A stretch of 64,000 nucleotides of DNA from Puffinus mauretanicus. Taxonomy: Eukaryota; Chordata; Aves; Procellariiformes; Procellariidae. Below are positions 8,536-18,600 of this stretch, piece by piece. The stretch's first letter is position 1. Each line of letters opens with the position of its first letter. The notes under the pieces were generated by a model, which saw nothing but the letters and a program-made list of their open reading frames with translations, ran no database searches and had not been told where the DNA came from. The translations under genes and the position numbers were made by a program. Where the stretch lies: positions 2,717,512 to 2,781,511 of the forward strand of contig JAJKFH010000227.1 in assembly GCA_023333565.1 (NCBI GenBank), written 5' to 3'.

Positions 8536-9593
8536 CTGGGCGGGGAAGAAAGGAGTGAGCATCCCTCCTTGCACCCCACAGAGGGTATGGGCAGCGGGGC
8601 TGGTCCCCCACTGCAGCATCCCCACTCCCGGAGCCATCTCCAGCCCCCCCCAGCACTCACTTCATCAGCCGCTTGGCCCCGTAGCAGCGCAGGTCGTAGG
8701 ACATGCTGTAGGTGCCATAGAGCGTGGCTTTGACGTTGAGGCAGCCCAGGTCCCGCGGGTTGGTCTTGTAGAGGTCGAAGGTGACGCAGGCGACGTCGAT
8801 CCTCCGAGGGGGCTTGCGGGACAGGCTCAGCTGGTAGCCGGGCGTCTAGAGGAGAGTGGGACTGGCGTTACCCACCTCACCCAGCATCCCGGGTACCTCC
8901 CAGCCCAGCATCATCTCCCCGCTGATCCCTGCGTGGGACAAACCAGGCTCCTGCCCCCCAGGGGTGCACTCACCTTGGAGGCAGCCCAGGTCTGCCCCTT
9001 GCTCAGGGCCATCAGCACCGTGCCCTCCTCCAGCGTCCGGAAGAAAGCCTCCGTCTCCACCGCGGTGCCGTCCTCATCCAGCACCAGCGAGACGGGACCC
9101 GGGGCGAGCAGGACGCTCTGAGCCTGCAAGGGTGCTGGGGGTGAGCGGGGCTGGGGGGTGGCCAGCCCACCGCCCACCTGGGCAGAGGGACAGTCCCCCG
9201 GCAGACAGACAGACAGCCCCCAGCTCACCTGGCGCAGCAGCTCGGCGAGGCTCTGTGCCATGACGCCCTTGCGCAGGCTGCGGTCCCAGTTGCAGATGCG
9301 GTAGGGTCGGGGCCGCGGGGCTGGGCTCGACAGCAGCTGCTGGGTCATGGAGGCACTTGCCGACACACATCTGGGGAGGGATGGAAGGATTGGGGTGTCC
9401 TGAGACCCACTGCCAGCCCCGGGCAGCGCCAGCCCCCCAACACTCAGTGGGGAGCAGCACATTCACGCGGGGAGCCGAGAGGTGCCGAAGCAGGGAGGGC
9501 TCCGATGTCCCCCCCCCCAGGACGGTGGCTCCCCAGCACTTACTTGGAGACGGGGGCAGCCAGGCGCAGGCTCAGGGACTTGGCGTAGTCCAT
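8349..9593 (-). CDS. CIDEC: CIDEC-like lipid droplet protein (CIDE-N plus CIDE-C)
   Basis: CIDE proteins sit on lipid droplets and the ER. CIDEC (FSP27) clusters at droplet contact sites and drives lipid transfer, giving large droplets. Coding exons on the minus strand are 9593-9544, 9370-9229, 9123-8974, 8845-8661 and 8535-8349. They total 714 nt in consistent phase: 237 residues, against 238 for human CIDEC. The start MDYAKSLSL parallels human MEYAMKSLSL. The CIDE-N domain covers about residues 38-112 (RPYRICNWDRSLRKGVM, LVLDEDGTAVETEAFF, GQTW). The CIDE-C domain covers about 126-210 (IDVACVTFDLYKTNP, GCLNVKATLYGTYSMSYDL, ATGHVLLGTSCYMQQLLDATEE). The CIDE-C is much closer to CIDEC than to CIDEA. 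It lies between ZFPM1 and ZC3H18, where human has no CIDE gene, so it could be a relocated CIDEC or a paralogue. Confidence 0.88.
8661..8845 (-). CDS. CIDEC: CIDE gene exon: CIDE-C core
   Basis: It encodes TPGYQLSLSRKPPRRIDV through SYDLRCYGAKRLMK. Acceptor CTCCTCTAG, donor GTGAGT. It starts in phase 0 and ends in phase 2. Confidence 0.92.
8974..9123 (-). CDS. CIDEC: CIDE gene exon: second half of CIDE-N
   Basis: Exactly 50 codons, AQSVLLAPGPVSLVLDEDG through GQTWAASK. Acceptor CCTTGCAG, donor GTGAGT, phase 0 both sides. It carries the acidic DEDGT surface used in CIDE-N head-to-tail assembly. Confidence 0.93.
9229..9370 (-). CDS. CIDEC: CIDE gene exon: start of CIDE-N
   Basis: It encodes CVSASASMTQQLLSS through NWDRSLRKGVMAQSLAELLRQ. 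The basic RSLRKG surface is the partner of the acidic one in CIDE-N filaments. Acceptor CCCCAG, donor GTGAGC. Confidence 0.92.
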
Positions 9594-9616
9594 CCTCGCC
9601 AGGAGCACGGTCCAGC
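9544..9616 (-). CDS. CIDEC: CIDE gene exon with start codon
   Basis: The acceptor CCTGGCAG ends at 9617 (minus strand). The ATG is at 9593-9591, so 9594-9616 is 5'UTR and 9544-9593 is coding (MDYAKSLSLRLAAPVS plus two bases). The donor GTAAGT is strong. The start was chosen by match to the human CIDEC N-terminus; the frame upstream of the acceptor is open but intronic. Confidence 0.85.
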
Positions 9617-10024
9617 CTGCCAGGGAGGAAGGATTCAGCCCTGGGCAGGGGTGGTCTCTCCACTCCAGGAGACCCTTTCCCACCAGCACCTCCTGGGCTC
9701 CGGCACGGCGGTGAGCCAGCGCCCCGGCACGGCTGCCTTTACGCAGGGGCTGTGCCTGCCCTTTGGCCGGGACCAGGCTGGCGGTGGCCGCCCGGGCAGA
9801 GTCTGCCTGCCAGCACGGCTCTTGCGCAAAGCGGCGCATGGGGCTCTGAGTCAGTGCTGGAGCAAAGGTGAGACGCAGGCGCGGGGCTGCACCCTCGCCC
9901 CAGTTCCTCGGGGGGGCAACAAAGGCTTTGGGGAGTCAGGGGCACCTATGGTGGCAACCCCAACCCTGTTGCTCCAGAGATATCTCCAGCCAGGAGCCTA
10001 CTGGGGGGGTCCTGTAGAGCATCA

Positions 10025-10086
10025 CCATGACCATGACCATGACCATGACCATGACCATGACCATGACCATGACCATGACCATGACC
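10025..10086. repeat. (CCATGA)n / (GGTCAT)n hexanucleotide array
   Basis: About ten near-perfect 6-bp units. On the minus (gene) strand it begins four bases inside intron 1 of the CIDE gene, right after the exon 1 donor. It translates as alternating His-Asp on the plus strand, which is incidental. Confidence 0.95.
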
Positions 10087-10092
10087 ACTCAC

Positions 10093-10155
10093 CTCCAGCA
10101 GACACCAACACCTCTGCAGTGGATCTTCCCCACCCACCCCATCTCACCTTATATA
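10093..10155 (-). promoter_or_regulatory. CIDEC: TATA promoter and non-coding exon 1 of the CIDE gene
   Basis: TATATAAG reads on the minus strand at 10155-10148. A start about 25-30 bp downstream would fall near 10120. A donor (GCTGGAG then GTGAGT) ends a short 5'UTR exon at 10093. Just upstream of the TATA box is the small palindrome CTTGTCACAAG (10156-10166), then CCACCC/CCGCCC GC-box-like motifs. The start site is inferred. Confidence 0.6.
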
Positions 10156-10166
10156 CTTGTCACAAG

Positions 10167-10381
10167 ACTCCGCCCACCCAGCCCCACCCCTCCTGCCTGA
10201 GCCAATCCCCTCCTGGCCTGCTGGTACAAGGGGTGTGGCCAGTGCAGGGGAGGGGCCAGCCCGGTGCTGCTGCCCGGACTGGGGTGATGAAGGAGCATCC
10301 CCGGGGCTGCCTGGAGGGAGCATCCTCCAGCCCAGACCCACCAGCATCCCACAGGCTGCCCCAGCACTGCTCCTCCAGGCT
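10167..10381. other. Upstream region of the CIDE gene
   Basis: GC-rich unique sequence between the CIDE TATA box and the minisatellite. Nothing else recognised. Confidence 0.4.
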
Positions 10382-10618
10382 GCCCCCAGCGAGCCCCCTC
10401 CCAGTGCCCCCAGCAAGCCCCCTCCCAGTGCCTCCAGTAAGCAGCCTCCCAGTGCCCCCAGCGAGCCCCCTCCCAGTGCCTCCAGTAAGCAGCTTCCCAG
10501 TGCTCCCAGTGAGCCCCCTCCCAGTGCCCCAGCGAGCCTCCTCTCAGTGACCCCAGCGAGGCCCCTCTCCCAGTGACCCCAGCAAGCAGCCTCCCACTGT
10601 CCCCAGTAAGCCCCCTCC
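10382..10618 (+). repeat. 24-bp minisatellite
   Basis: About nine to ten tandem units of 24 bp, with core GCCCCCAGCGAGCCCCCTCC plus CAGT. Variants carry AGTAAGCAGCCTC in alternating units; later copies are slightly shorter or longer. It yields a repeated SAPSEPPP-type pseudo-peptide. Confidence 0.93.
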
Positions 10619-11284
10619 TGGGCATTTTGCACCTCTGGGACCTCTCCCCTGCACCACCCGGGGCTCAATTTGGCCCCAGGCTGGCGAGCTGGCAAGGGCG
10701 AGGGGCCAGTGGGGTTGTTGCGACAGCAGGGGCGAGGGGCACGGCGCGTGGTGCCTGGGGGTTGCCAAAGCGGGGCTGGAGCCGGCCGGAGGGGAGGGAG
10801 CGGCCGCGGCTGCCAGGCGAGCGGCAGCAGAGCCGGCTGCCGTGGGGCGTCCCGGGGGGCTGGTGGCCCCGGACCTTGGGGCTGGGCCAGGGCCGGGGTC
10901 AGCCGGGCCACAAAGGTGCTGAGCAGCCCCGGGGTGTGGGCAAGGACAAGCCGCCCACGGGCTTCGGGATCCGGCAAAAGCGGCAGCCCCGAGGCAGAGC
11001 GGGCGGAGGACCAGCAGAGCGGGCACGGCTGAAGCCCCGCGGGCACGCACCCGGCGTGGCCAGCAGCCCCCGGGAGGGAGAAGCCCAGGCAGCCGGGAGC
11101 ACTGACGCGGGGAGCTCATTAACGCTGCGGTTAACGAGGGGGGACGGGGCGCTGAGCTGGCGCTGGCCGCCCTTGGCGTGGGGGCGAGCGGAGCAGCGCC
11201 CGCAGTGCCGGGGGGTGGAAGCGGGGTGCGGGGCTGCCCCGGAGGTCTGCACCCCGCGGCCATGGGCCGCACCTCCGGCGTGTT
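10619..11284. other. GC-rich intergenic stretch
   Basis: Between the CIDE upstream minisatellite and the purine/pyrimidine field. Open frames extend across it on both strands because stops are rare at this GC content. No exon-like or repeat feature was recognised. Confidence 0.5.
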
Positions 11285-12330
11285 TGTGCGCGTGTGCGCG
11301 GCGTGCTGCTGTGTGCACCTATATATTCCTCCATGCGTGCAGGCGTGTCTCCACACGTGTGTGTGTGTCGATCTCCATGCATGTCCATATCCAGACGTGC
11401 ATTTGCATGTACCTGTACCTCTGTGGGTGTCTGTGTACATACATTTATGTGTACATCCATCTGTATGCATGTGTGCTCATATATTTCTGCACGTGTGTAC
11501 GCATGGAGGTATGTGTTAACGTGAGCGTGTGCACATCTCCATGGGTCTGCATGCAGGCTAGCTGCATCTTCACATGTGCAGCTCCACGAGCACACCTGCA
11601 TGTAGGCGTAGCACCACATGTGGGTATGCATGTCTGTACCCACAGTCACACGTACATGCGGGTACTCCTCTGTGTGCACACATGCATGTATGCATACTTC
11701 CACATGCGTGCATTTGTCTTTGTGCACCTCCCTGTGCATGCCTATCCCCGTGTACATGCATGTTCTACCCATGTGTGCATGCAGCTGCACACCCTCCAGG
11801 TGTGCACATGCATGCACACCTCCACATGCACGCATGCATTCATGTACATAAAGCTCACCACGCTTGCATGCCTATCCCCATGTTCACACAGGTTATGGCA
11901 CATGCATGTACATGCATGCGTGTCTAGCTGCATGTGTCCACCTGCATGCATGTGCACCGCCATGTGTGCATGTACACGCCCATCCCCATGTGCACATGTA
12001 TGCCCCCACGCACGTGCATACATGTACCTCCACGTGTGCACATACGTGTACTTCCACGCGTGGGCATACATGTACCTGCACATGTGTGCATGCCTGCTTG
12101 TGCCCCTCCTCATGTGTGCGCCCCTCCGTGTGTGCACATGCGTGTGTACCCACGCACGTCTGTGCACGCATGTGTGTGCAACCCTGCGGGTGCATACGCG
12201 TGCGTGCACCCCTTCTCGCGTGTGCACGCACATGTGCACCCCTCCTCGCGTGTGCGTGCCTGTGTGCACCCTTCCACGTGCGCGCACGCGTGCACACTCC
12301 CCGCCGTGCACACACACACACACACACCCC
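11285..12330. repeat. Alternating purine/pyrimidine tandem repeat field (CA/TG-rich)
   Basis: About 1 kb dominated by TGTGTGCA, GCATGCATG, CACGTG and GCGCGCACG runs. It is partly organised in units of about 28-30 bp (for example repeated TGCACCCCTTCTCGCGTG variants near 12200-12300) and ends in a (CA)n tract at 12308-12327. All frames remain open and give Cys/His/Met-rich pseudo-peptides. Alternating purine/pyrimidine DNA is the classic substrate for Z-DNA. Confidence 0.9.
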
Positions 12331-12349
12331 CCATCCGAGCGCGTCCCCT

Positions 12350-12619
12350 TTAAGGCGCGGCCGGGGCGGTGGCGCGCTCGCGCGCGCGCGGGAAGGGGAG
12401 TGGAGAAGGGAGCCCGCCCGCCCCGCCCCTCCCCCCGGCGCGAGGGCCGTCGCGCCTGGATGACGTCACGCCATGGCTTCCCTGCGCCGCCGCGAGTAGA
12501 GGCCCCGTCCCGTCCCGCGCCGCAGCCGCCGCTTCGCCGCCCCCCCGCGCCCCACCCCGCGCTTCCCCCCGGCCCGGCCCCCCCCCGCCGCCCCGGCCCG
12601 GCCCGCCCCGCCCGCTCAG
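12350..12619 (+). promoter_or_regulatory. ZC3H18: ZC3H18 CpG-island promoter and 5'UTR exon 1
   Basis: Very CpG-rich sequence without a TATA box, containing a perfect CRE palindrome TGACGTCA at 12461-12468. A splice donor (CGCTCAG then GTGAGC) closes a non-coding exon 1 at 12619. The start site probably lies between about 12470 and 12540. A short upstream ORF (ATG 12473, stop TAG 12497-12499, eight codons) would be in the leader only if transcription starts before 12473. Confidence 0.7.
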
Positions 12620-13272
12620 GTGAGCTGCTGCCCGCACGGCCGCGCTCGGCTGGCGCCGGTTGCGGCCTAGCGCCGGGGAGGGGGGGCGGGCCCGGGCGCC
12701 GCCGGAACCGGGGGGAGCGGCCGCGGGGGGGGGTGTTGGGGGGACGGCCTCAGGTAGGCGGCAGGGATGCTGGGGAGCGGGGGCACCCCCGGGGCGGGGG
12801 GGGTGCTGGGACGGGAGGGGCGGCTCTCGCTGGGAAGGGGAGGGCGGGCCTAGCGCGGGGGGGGGGCCGGTTTGGGAAGGGGGATGTGGGGAGGGAAGCG
12901 CCAGTTGGAGGCGATGGGAGGGCGGCAGCCCCAGTTTGGGCGGGGAGGGCAGCCCCGGGGGTGTTGGGATGGGGACGGGGAGGGGGGGCATTTGGGGTGG
13001 GGAGACCTTAGTTTGCGGAGGGACTTGGGGAGGGTCGCCTCATTTGGCGGGGGTGCAGCTTTACTTTGGGGGGGATGTTAAGCGGGGGAGCCCTAGCTGT
13101 TTGGGGGGATGCTGGGGATGGGAAGGGGCAGCACCAGCTTGGGTGGGGGGGCTGAGTTTTGGGTGGGTGTTACGGAAGGGGATAGTCTTAACTAGGGGTG
13201 CCGTGGGGGGGCAGCACGGGGGGTGGCCGGACCCCAGGGGTGCAGGCAGCTCTGACCGTCCTCCCTCCTCAG
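12620..13272 (+). other. ZC3H18: ZC3H18 intron 1, strongly G-rich on the coding strand
   Basis: Dense runs of four or more G on the plus strand and few C runs. It lies immediately after the CpG-island exon. No coding or RNA feature is seen. Confidence 0.6.
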
Positions 13273-13362
13273 GCAGGTGGGAACAGGGAGAGCTCCAGCA
13301 GCCTTGGCCCGGGGGGCACAGCAGAAGGAGCTCAGCCTCAGCCTGGCAGGAGGCCCTGTGAG
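13273..13362 (+). other. ZC3H18: Probable ZC3H18 5'UTR exon 2
   Basis: A 90-nt segment bounded by a good acceptor (CCTCCCTCCTCAG) and a strong donor (GTAAGC). Joined to the next exon at 20442 it puts an in-frame TGA (13359-13361) shortly before the ATG at 20456, which supports that ATG as the start. There is no transcript evidence. Confidence 0.5.
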
Positions 13363-13514
13363 GTAAGCGGGGAACTGGGGGCCAGGGAGAAGGGCCGGGA
13401 ACCCACAGCAGCACCAGCTGCACGTGGGGGTCCATCCTGGAATGGGTGGGCGGGTGCATCACCCGCATAACACTGGTTTGTGTGGTCGCTGTGAGGTGCT
13501 CCTCCCTGCCGTTG

Positions 13515-13564
13515 ATCTTTGCAAGTGCTATAACCCGTTGTCTTTGCAAGTGCTGTAACACGTA
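13515..13564 (+). repeat. 25-bp tandem duplication
   Basis: Two copies of CTTTGCAAGTGCTATAACCC plus five bases, differing at a few positions. Confidence 0.8.
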
Positions 13565-15610
13565 GTGGCTGCAGGTAGTTTAAATTCCCTCCATGAGTCG
13601 TCTCAGCAGGGTTGTCTCTTCTCAGAACTGTCCTTTCGGCATCCACGCTAATCCTATTTTCTTTTACTGCCATCGGTAGCTCGGCTCTTCTGAAACAACT
13701 GTTAACTTGTGGTGCTTTGATTGTAGTGAGAGCAGCACCTCCAAGGTGCTTTGTCCTGATCTTCCTAAGGTTTGTCTAGATTAAAGAAAAGGGTCCCAGT
13801 CTAATCAAGACAACTCTTTGCAAGACTGCTGATCCAATGTTCTGAGTAAAGTTAGCCTCCTGAGTGTGGTTATCCACGAATCCTACAGAATCAGGTATAA
13901 TCATACTTGTTTTCTGTCATGGAACCGAGGCACTGGTAATTCAAAATTAGCATGTGCCAGCGGAGAGCTGCAGGAAGAGCCGTGTGTGCTCCAGCAATAG
14001 GGAAATCTGTTACGCTGTGAAAACAAACTCCAGCTGCTTACGGTGCCGTTTCTCTTCAGGTGTTGGTCCCAAAGTCTGCCTGACAGAAAGCAGTGGTTAA
14101 CATTCCGGATAGGAGCTCTCTGAGCTCTTCTTTAAAAATCAGCTTGCTGAAAATGGCTGTCACCAAGCAGTTATCTTAAATTAATACCGAAAGGCAGCTC
14201 AGTTTTCTGCATTAAAAGCTTTCCTGACAGCTGCCAGGTAATTGAAGTTTGCTATGTATCTTCAAAGTCAGTGCTTCTCTAAGGATGGCCGATAAGTGTG
14301 TATTTTGGTTAATTAACCTTGTTAACGACCATAGTTTCATTCAAAGCAAAGGACTGGGTGCTTTGCTTCTGTTCTACACATCTTTTCAGTTTTATGTGGT
14401 GCTCCTTTCCTAGATCACGAGGCATTTTATCTCATTCTCTTCCTGCTGTCGCTACTCTTCCATATTTTTTCCCCATTGTGGTTCCTGCCCATTGCTTCTG
14501 TTTTGCTTCTGTTTTCCAATTCTTTGTTCCCAAAATCTTTTGGTGGTCTGTTTCTCTTCTCGCCTGTCCTGTCAGCACTGTTTCCCATTCATTCTCCTGA
14601 ACTCACTCATCGTTCTTCACCTATCCTCGTGGTTTGACTTAGACCATGTTCCAGAACTTTTCTGTTCTGCAATTAACCCCTGGTTTTCATGTGTCTGATT
14701 AATGGAAACGTTTTGATTTTGTATCAAGCTGTTTGGCTGTTAGAAAATGTTTTTTCTCCTTTCTATCCCAAAGATTTCTGCCTGAAGCAAAGAGGTTCCT
14801 CGCTTCTTTCCTTCGCATCTGCCCCTTGACCACCCGGGGAGCTGTGAGGTCTCTGCTGGGGGGGTGCAGAAGTTGGGTATGCATTTGGTTCTTGCCATCT
14901 GACTGACAATTTGTAGGATTTCAAGATTGAAGCTGATGGCTCTGTCAAGCTTCAGTTTTCTATAGGGTACTCGGTGCCTTCCTGCTACTGGAGGTGGTGG
15001 AACAGTCTGAATTGTTGGTTCCCATGCTATATCCAAGGTGTATTCCTTGTTCACTTGGAAAAAGCTTTTTGTGGCATTATATAAAGGCTCAGCCTTGGAG
15101 GGAGGAATTTAATTAATGGAAATAATGCTTGCCAGGACTATTTTTTCCTTGGTGGCTGTTTCAAATCCCGTCTTAACTCACAGTTTTGCAGTGGGTTAGA
15201 GTAAGCTGCCATCCTGAGGTGGTCCTTTCCATACTAGTTCCAGTTCATCTGCTGCCAAGACACTACCTGCAGCAGCAAGTCAGTTGTACACAAAGCTTAA
15301 CTTTGTTGGCTTAATTGAAGATGCTGTTCAAACTTTTCATGAGTTCTAATTGAAAACAGCACAGCATAGAGCAATAAGAAACAGAATTTGAGCCTCCTGC
15401 CAGCAACAGGCACTATCGAGAGCCACAGATCCAGAATGTGCGTCCATGAAATGCTGCACTGCCTCAGAGCAGCGTACGAGGTACATGTGTGACCACAGAT
15501 GAAAACCTGGTTGGCATTTCTTCCTTCCAGTTTTATACCTTTTGATGCTGGTTCATTTAACAGAGTAGAAGTTGGGTTTGATCTTGAAAACAGACCTGCT
15601 GCTAAGAATT

Positions 15611-15680
15611 CCAGTGCTCTGACTCGTCTACCTCTTGCCTTGGGCAAATCACCTAACAAAAGTGTAAGGATGAGGCACAC
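15611..15680 (+). mobile_element. MIR-like SINE remnant
   Basis: The segment CCTTGGGCAAATCACCTAAC resembles the MIR core (CTTGGGCAAGTCACTTAAC), followed by a weak match to the GAGCCTCAG-type continuation. It is short and diverged, so confidence is low. Confidence 0.35.
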
Positions 15681-18600
15681 ACAAGTGATTCTAGAGGCAG
15701 TAAAAGGCAATTTTGGCTGCAAGTGCACCCCGCTTTGGAGCATTTGCTCCAAAGCCTCTCGATGGAAAGGCTGTACCAACTTGTTCAGCCTGGCGAAGTG
15801 AGGGTTTTGTAAAGCTTGTCTGAAAGGCTTAGTGACCTGTTCTGAACTAGTCTGCTTCAGACACGCAGAAAATGAAAATTTGACACACTTTGAGCAAATG
15901 AAGTCAGTTTTGTGATAGAAGGGGTTGTGCAGCTTTGACCAAAGTTGGTTTTGCCTGAACTGCCTATAATTTTAAAGATATCTCTGAAGGTAAAACACTG
16001 CTAAATGGGAAGTATTATGATATACCTGGTTCTTGCCCCATCGTCCTAAGCTAAAAGTCAAACAATCTTATCTGTAGGTTAGAAGTTAATTTTTTGCTTT
16101 TATAACTGGTTTTGAAGACAGTAGGAAACTGGCTTGGTTTTAAGGCACAAAAATTCCAAGCTTGTGATGAGGGATGAAACCTGTGGATTTCTGCTCTACC
16201 GCTTATGTCAGTATTGCTTGATTTCAAATACTTCCATGTAGTCATTTTTCTTGGATCTTTCTGGTATTTGCCTGTATGTGTAACTAAAGCAGAGGGGAAA
16301 GCAAAAAAAACCCAAATAAACAAAAAAAACAAACAACCCACCCCAAAAAACACCTCAAAAAACCCTTGCAGGATTCCAGAGATTTGGGATAAACTGTGAT
16401 TTGCAGATTATTCTGAGACAGCACTTGGGACGTGCACTTTAAACTGGAGTTAAACTTGCTACCATGCAAAGAATAAATCCATTGGAGCTTGAAAGGAAGT
16501 TTGAGTGACTATAACAACTACTGTAGCACTTCACAAAATTCTTACTTTGGTACTCTTGCCTTTCGTAACATTCAATTATTTCTTTTTCCTACAAACGAGT
16601 GACTACAACTAACACCGACTAACTCAATGATAAGGCGTTCTCCCATCTCAAACCGTGCTTCTGCGACGTTGCTGTTGCCCGAAAGCTTGTTATTGGGATG
16701 CACGCCTTCTTCCCTCGCTCTCCTCCTGGGCTCAGGACCCTGGGGCTGCACAGGGCTGAGGAACGGCCGGAGGACGTGTTATCGTCTCGATCTCCCCCGT
16801 TGCAGGAGGAGTTGCTGTGGCAGTGAGTGAGTGAGAGGCTAGCCTAACTTTTGGATGGCTGCTAGAGCAGTAGCTTGCCATCATGCCTCAAAAATGCTAT
16901 CTAGTCCTCTTCCGTCATTAGTCTGACAGTTTTCTTTTAATTTCCATCTCCCTATTTTTTTCCTGCTTCTGATTTTACCTTCGCATATCATGAGTTTGCT
17001 TTGGGGCGTTTCCATGCTGTTGCACATAAGATTGAAGCAAAAATCTGGTACGTTGGTTTTGGGATATCTTTTCTCGCCTGCGGGTGAACTTGGAGCAACA
17101 GCCCTTGGACAATGGCTGAACTGTGACTCTCACCAAAATAATTCGGTGTACGAGGTGGCGGAGGAACTAGAAGTGCCTTCTGTGCATTGCATCGCTGCCT
17201 GCGCAGATAGAGGCACCAGGGAGCACGTAAGGGCTGTTGCCGAAGAGAAACTTGCTGTTACCTGAATCCAGGGAAATACGCACCAAAAACGGACTGGCTG
17301 GATTTTGTGAACCCTTTTTAACTGGGCTGTCATTTACTGTGTTTCTTATAATTTCTGCTGATGGAAATTAATAGGAAATGATTGTAACTGACGGCTGCAC
17401 TGCGTTTTTATAATAGCTTTAATAGCTGCCTGTGGAGGTGAATGTTTTATACTTATCACCTTAGCTGGTGGTTAGAATGCGTTCATATTTGTTTTCCCCC
17501 ATCCCTCTGAAGGTCTCGATGTCGAATGCAGAAAGGCATCTAGTTCACTTAAACGCTTTTTCTTTGGTGCTGCTTATTTGCAAGAAATCAGAAAACAAAT
17601 TTCCTGAACACATCTGCACTTGACAGCTTTTATATTTCTACTGGCCTCTTACGACTGACCTTTCAGATGTCATACGCTCAGTTGTTCTACGTGCACGTAA
17701 AGTGTAACTTCTCAGGCACTTAGTCAATTAAAATTGCTGCTATAAACTTGCTCTTAAAGCCAGTGACAATTTGTGCAAGCATTTATGAACTCAGCATCGA
17801 CCTTTATATACTTAGTAAGAATATAATTTGTTTCAGATTACATCCTATTTAACTGCCCAGAGCCGCTATCACCAGGAGGCAATTGCGGTCCTTAATTTGA
17901 TTTTTAACTTTTCAGTAAAAATCACAACTTTGGTTGTGAGCAAGAGCCAGCTTCTTCAAATGTGCAGAGAAAAGCCAGTGGCCGGTAGGAAGCTCAAAAT
18001 GTGACTGTGCTGCTGCTCGGGGTCCTGTCGAATGTTTAGATCATCCTCGCATGTATCAATTAGTTAATGTTTGTGCAGGGCTTTGAAGACATGAAGTAGA
18101 GCAAAGTTGCTGGGTACTAACGTACAGACTTGTGCTGCTTCTGGGAGTGCTTTTTCTTTTTTATTTTTGAGAAATGTTCTTAACTCCTTCTCTGCAGACC
18201 TCCCATAGTATAACGAGCAGCGTTTTCTTGAGTGTGACTTTCATATCGAGAGTTTGCTGCAAATACCAGCTAATAACGTCTTCACTACAGTGAAGGCAAG
18301 AGATGCTATCTCAGTGATGACAGTACATCTGGCAGCGTACAAGACATAAATACAACAGCCCTGGTCTTGGGAAGTTAATGAAGAAGCAGATGAGTAGCAT
18401 GGGTAACAAAGTTATCATGCCTTCCTGATTTCCAGGCATGGGCTCTTAACACGCGGAAGAGATGCTGCGTGCTCCCCACGCTTACCCTCCTGCCGTATTT
18501 CAGCACCGAGATCCCCAATTCTGTCATTACCAAAATGTTTTGGGTTTCCTTAGATGCTGAGAAGGCTTGGATTTGCTTTGGTCTTGTTTATAGCGAGTGG

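Noticed and set aside
9357..10550. 397-codon plus-strand frame with a His-Asp repeat
   Set aside because: It is antisense to the CIDE gene. The His-Asp run is just the CCATGA hexamer array.
11742..12463. Cys/His-rich open frames on both strands
   Set aside because: They are translations of the purine/pyrimidine repeat, which lacks stops in all frames.
10573..13011. 812-codon plus-strand open frame
   Set aside because: It runs through GC-rich sequence, the CA/TG repeat field and the ZC3H18 CpG island. Other frames are open too and no domain is seen.
15297..15779. 160-codon minus-strand frame in ZC3H18 intron 2
   Set aside because: No recognisable family, no splice or promoter context, and it overlaps a MIR-like fragment.
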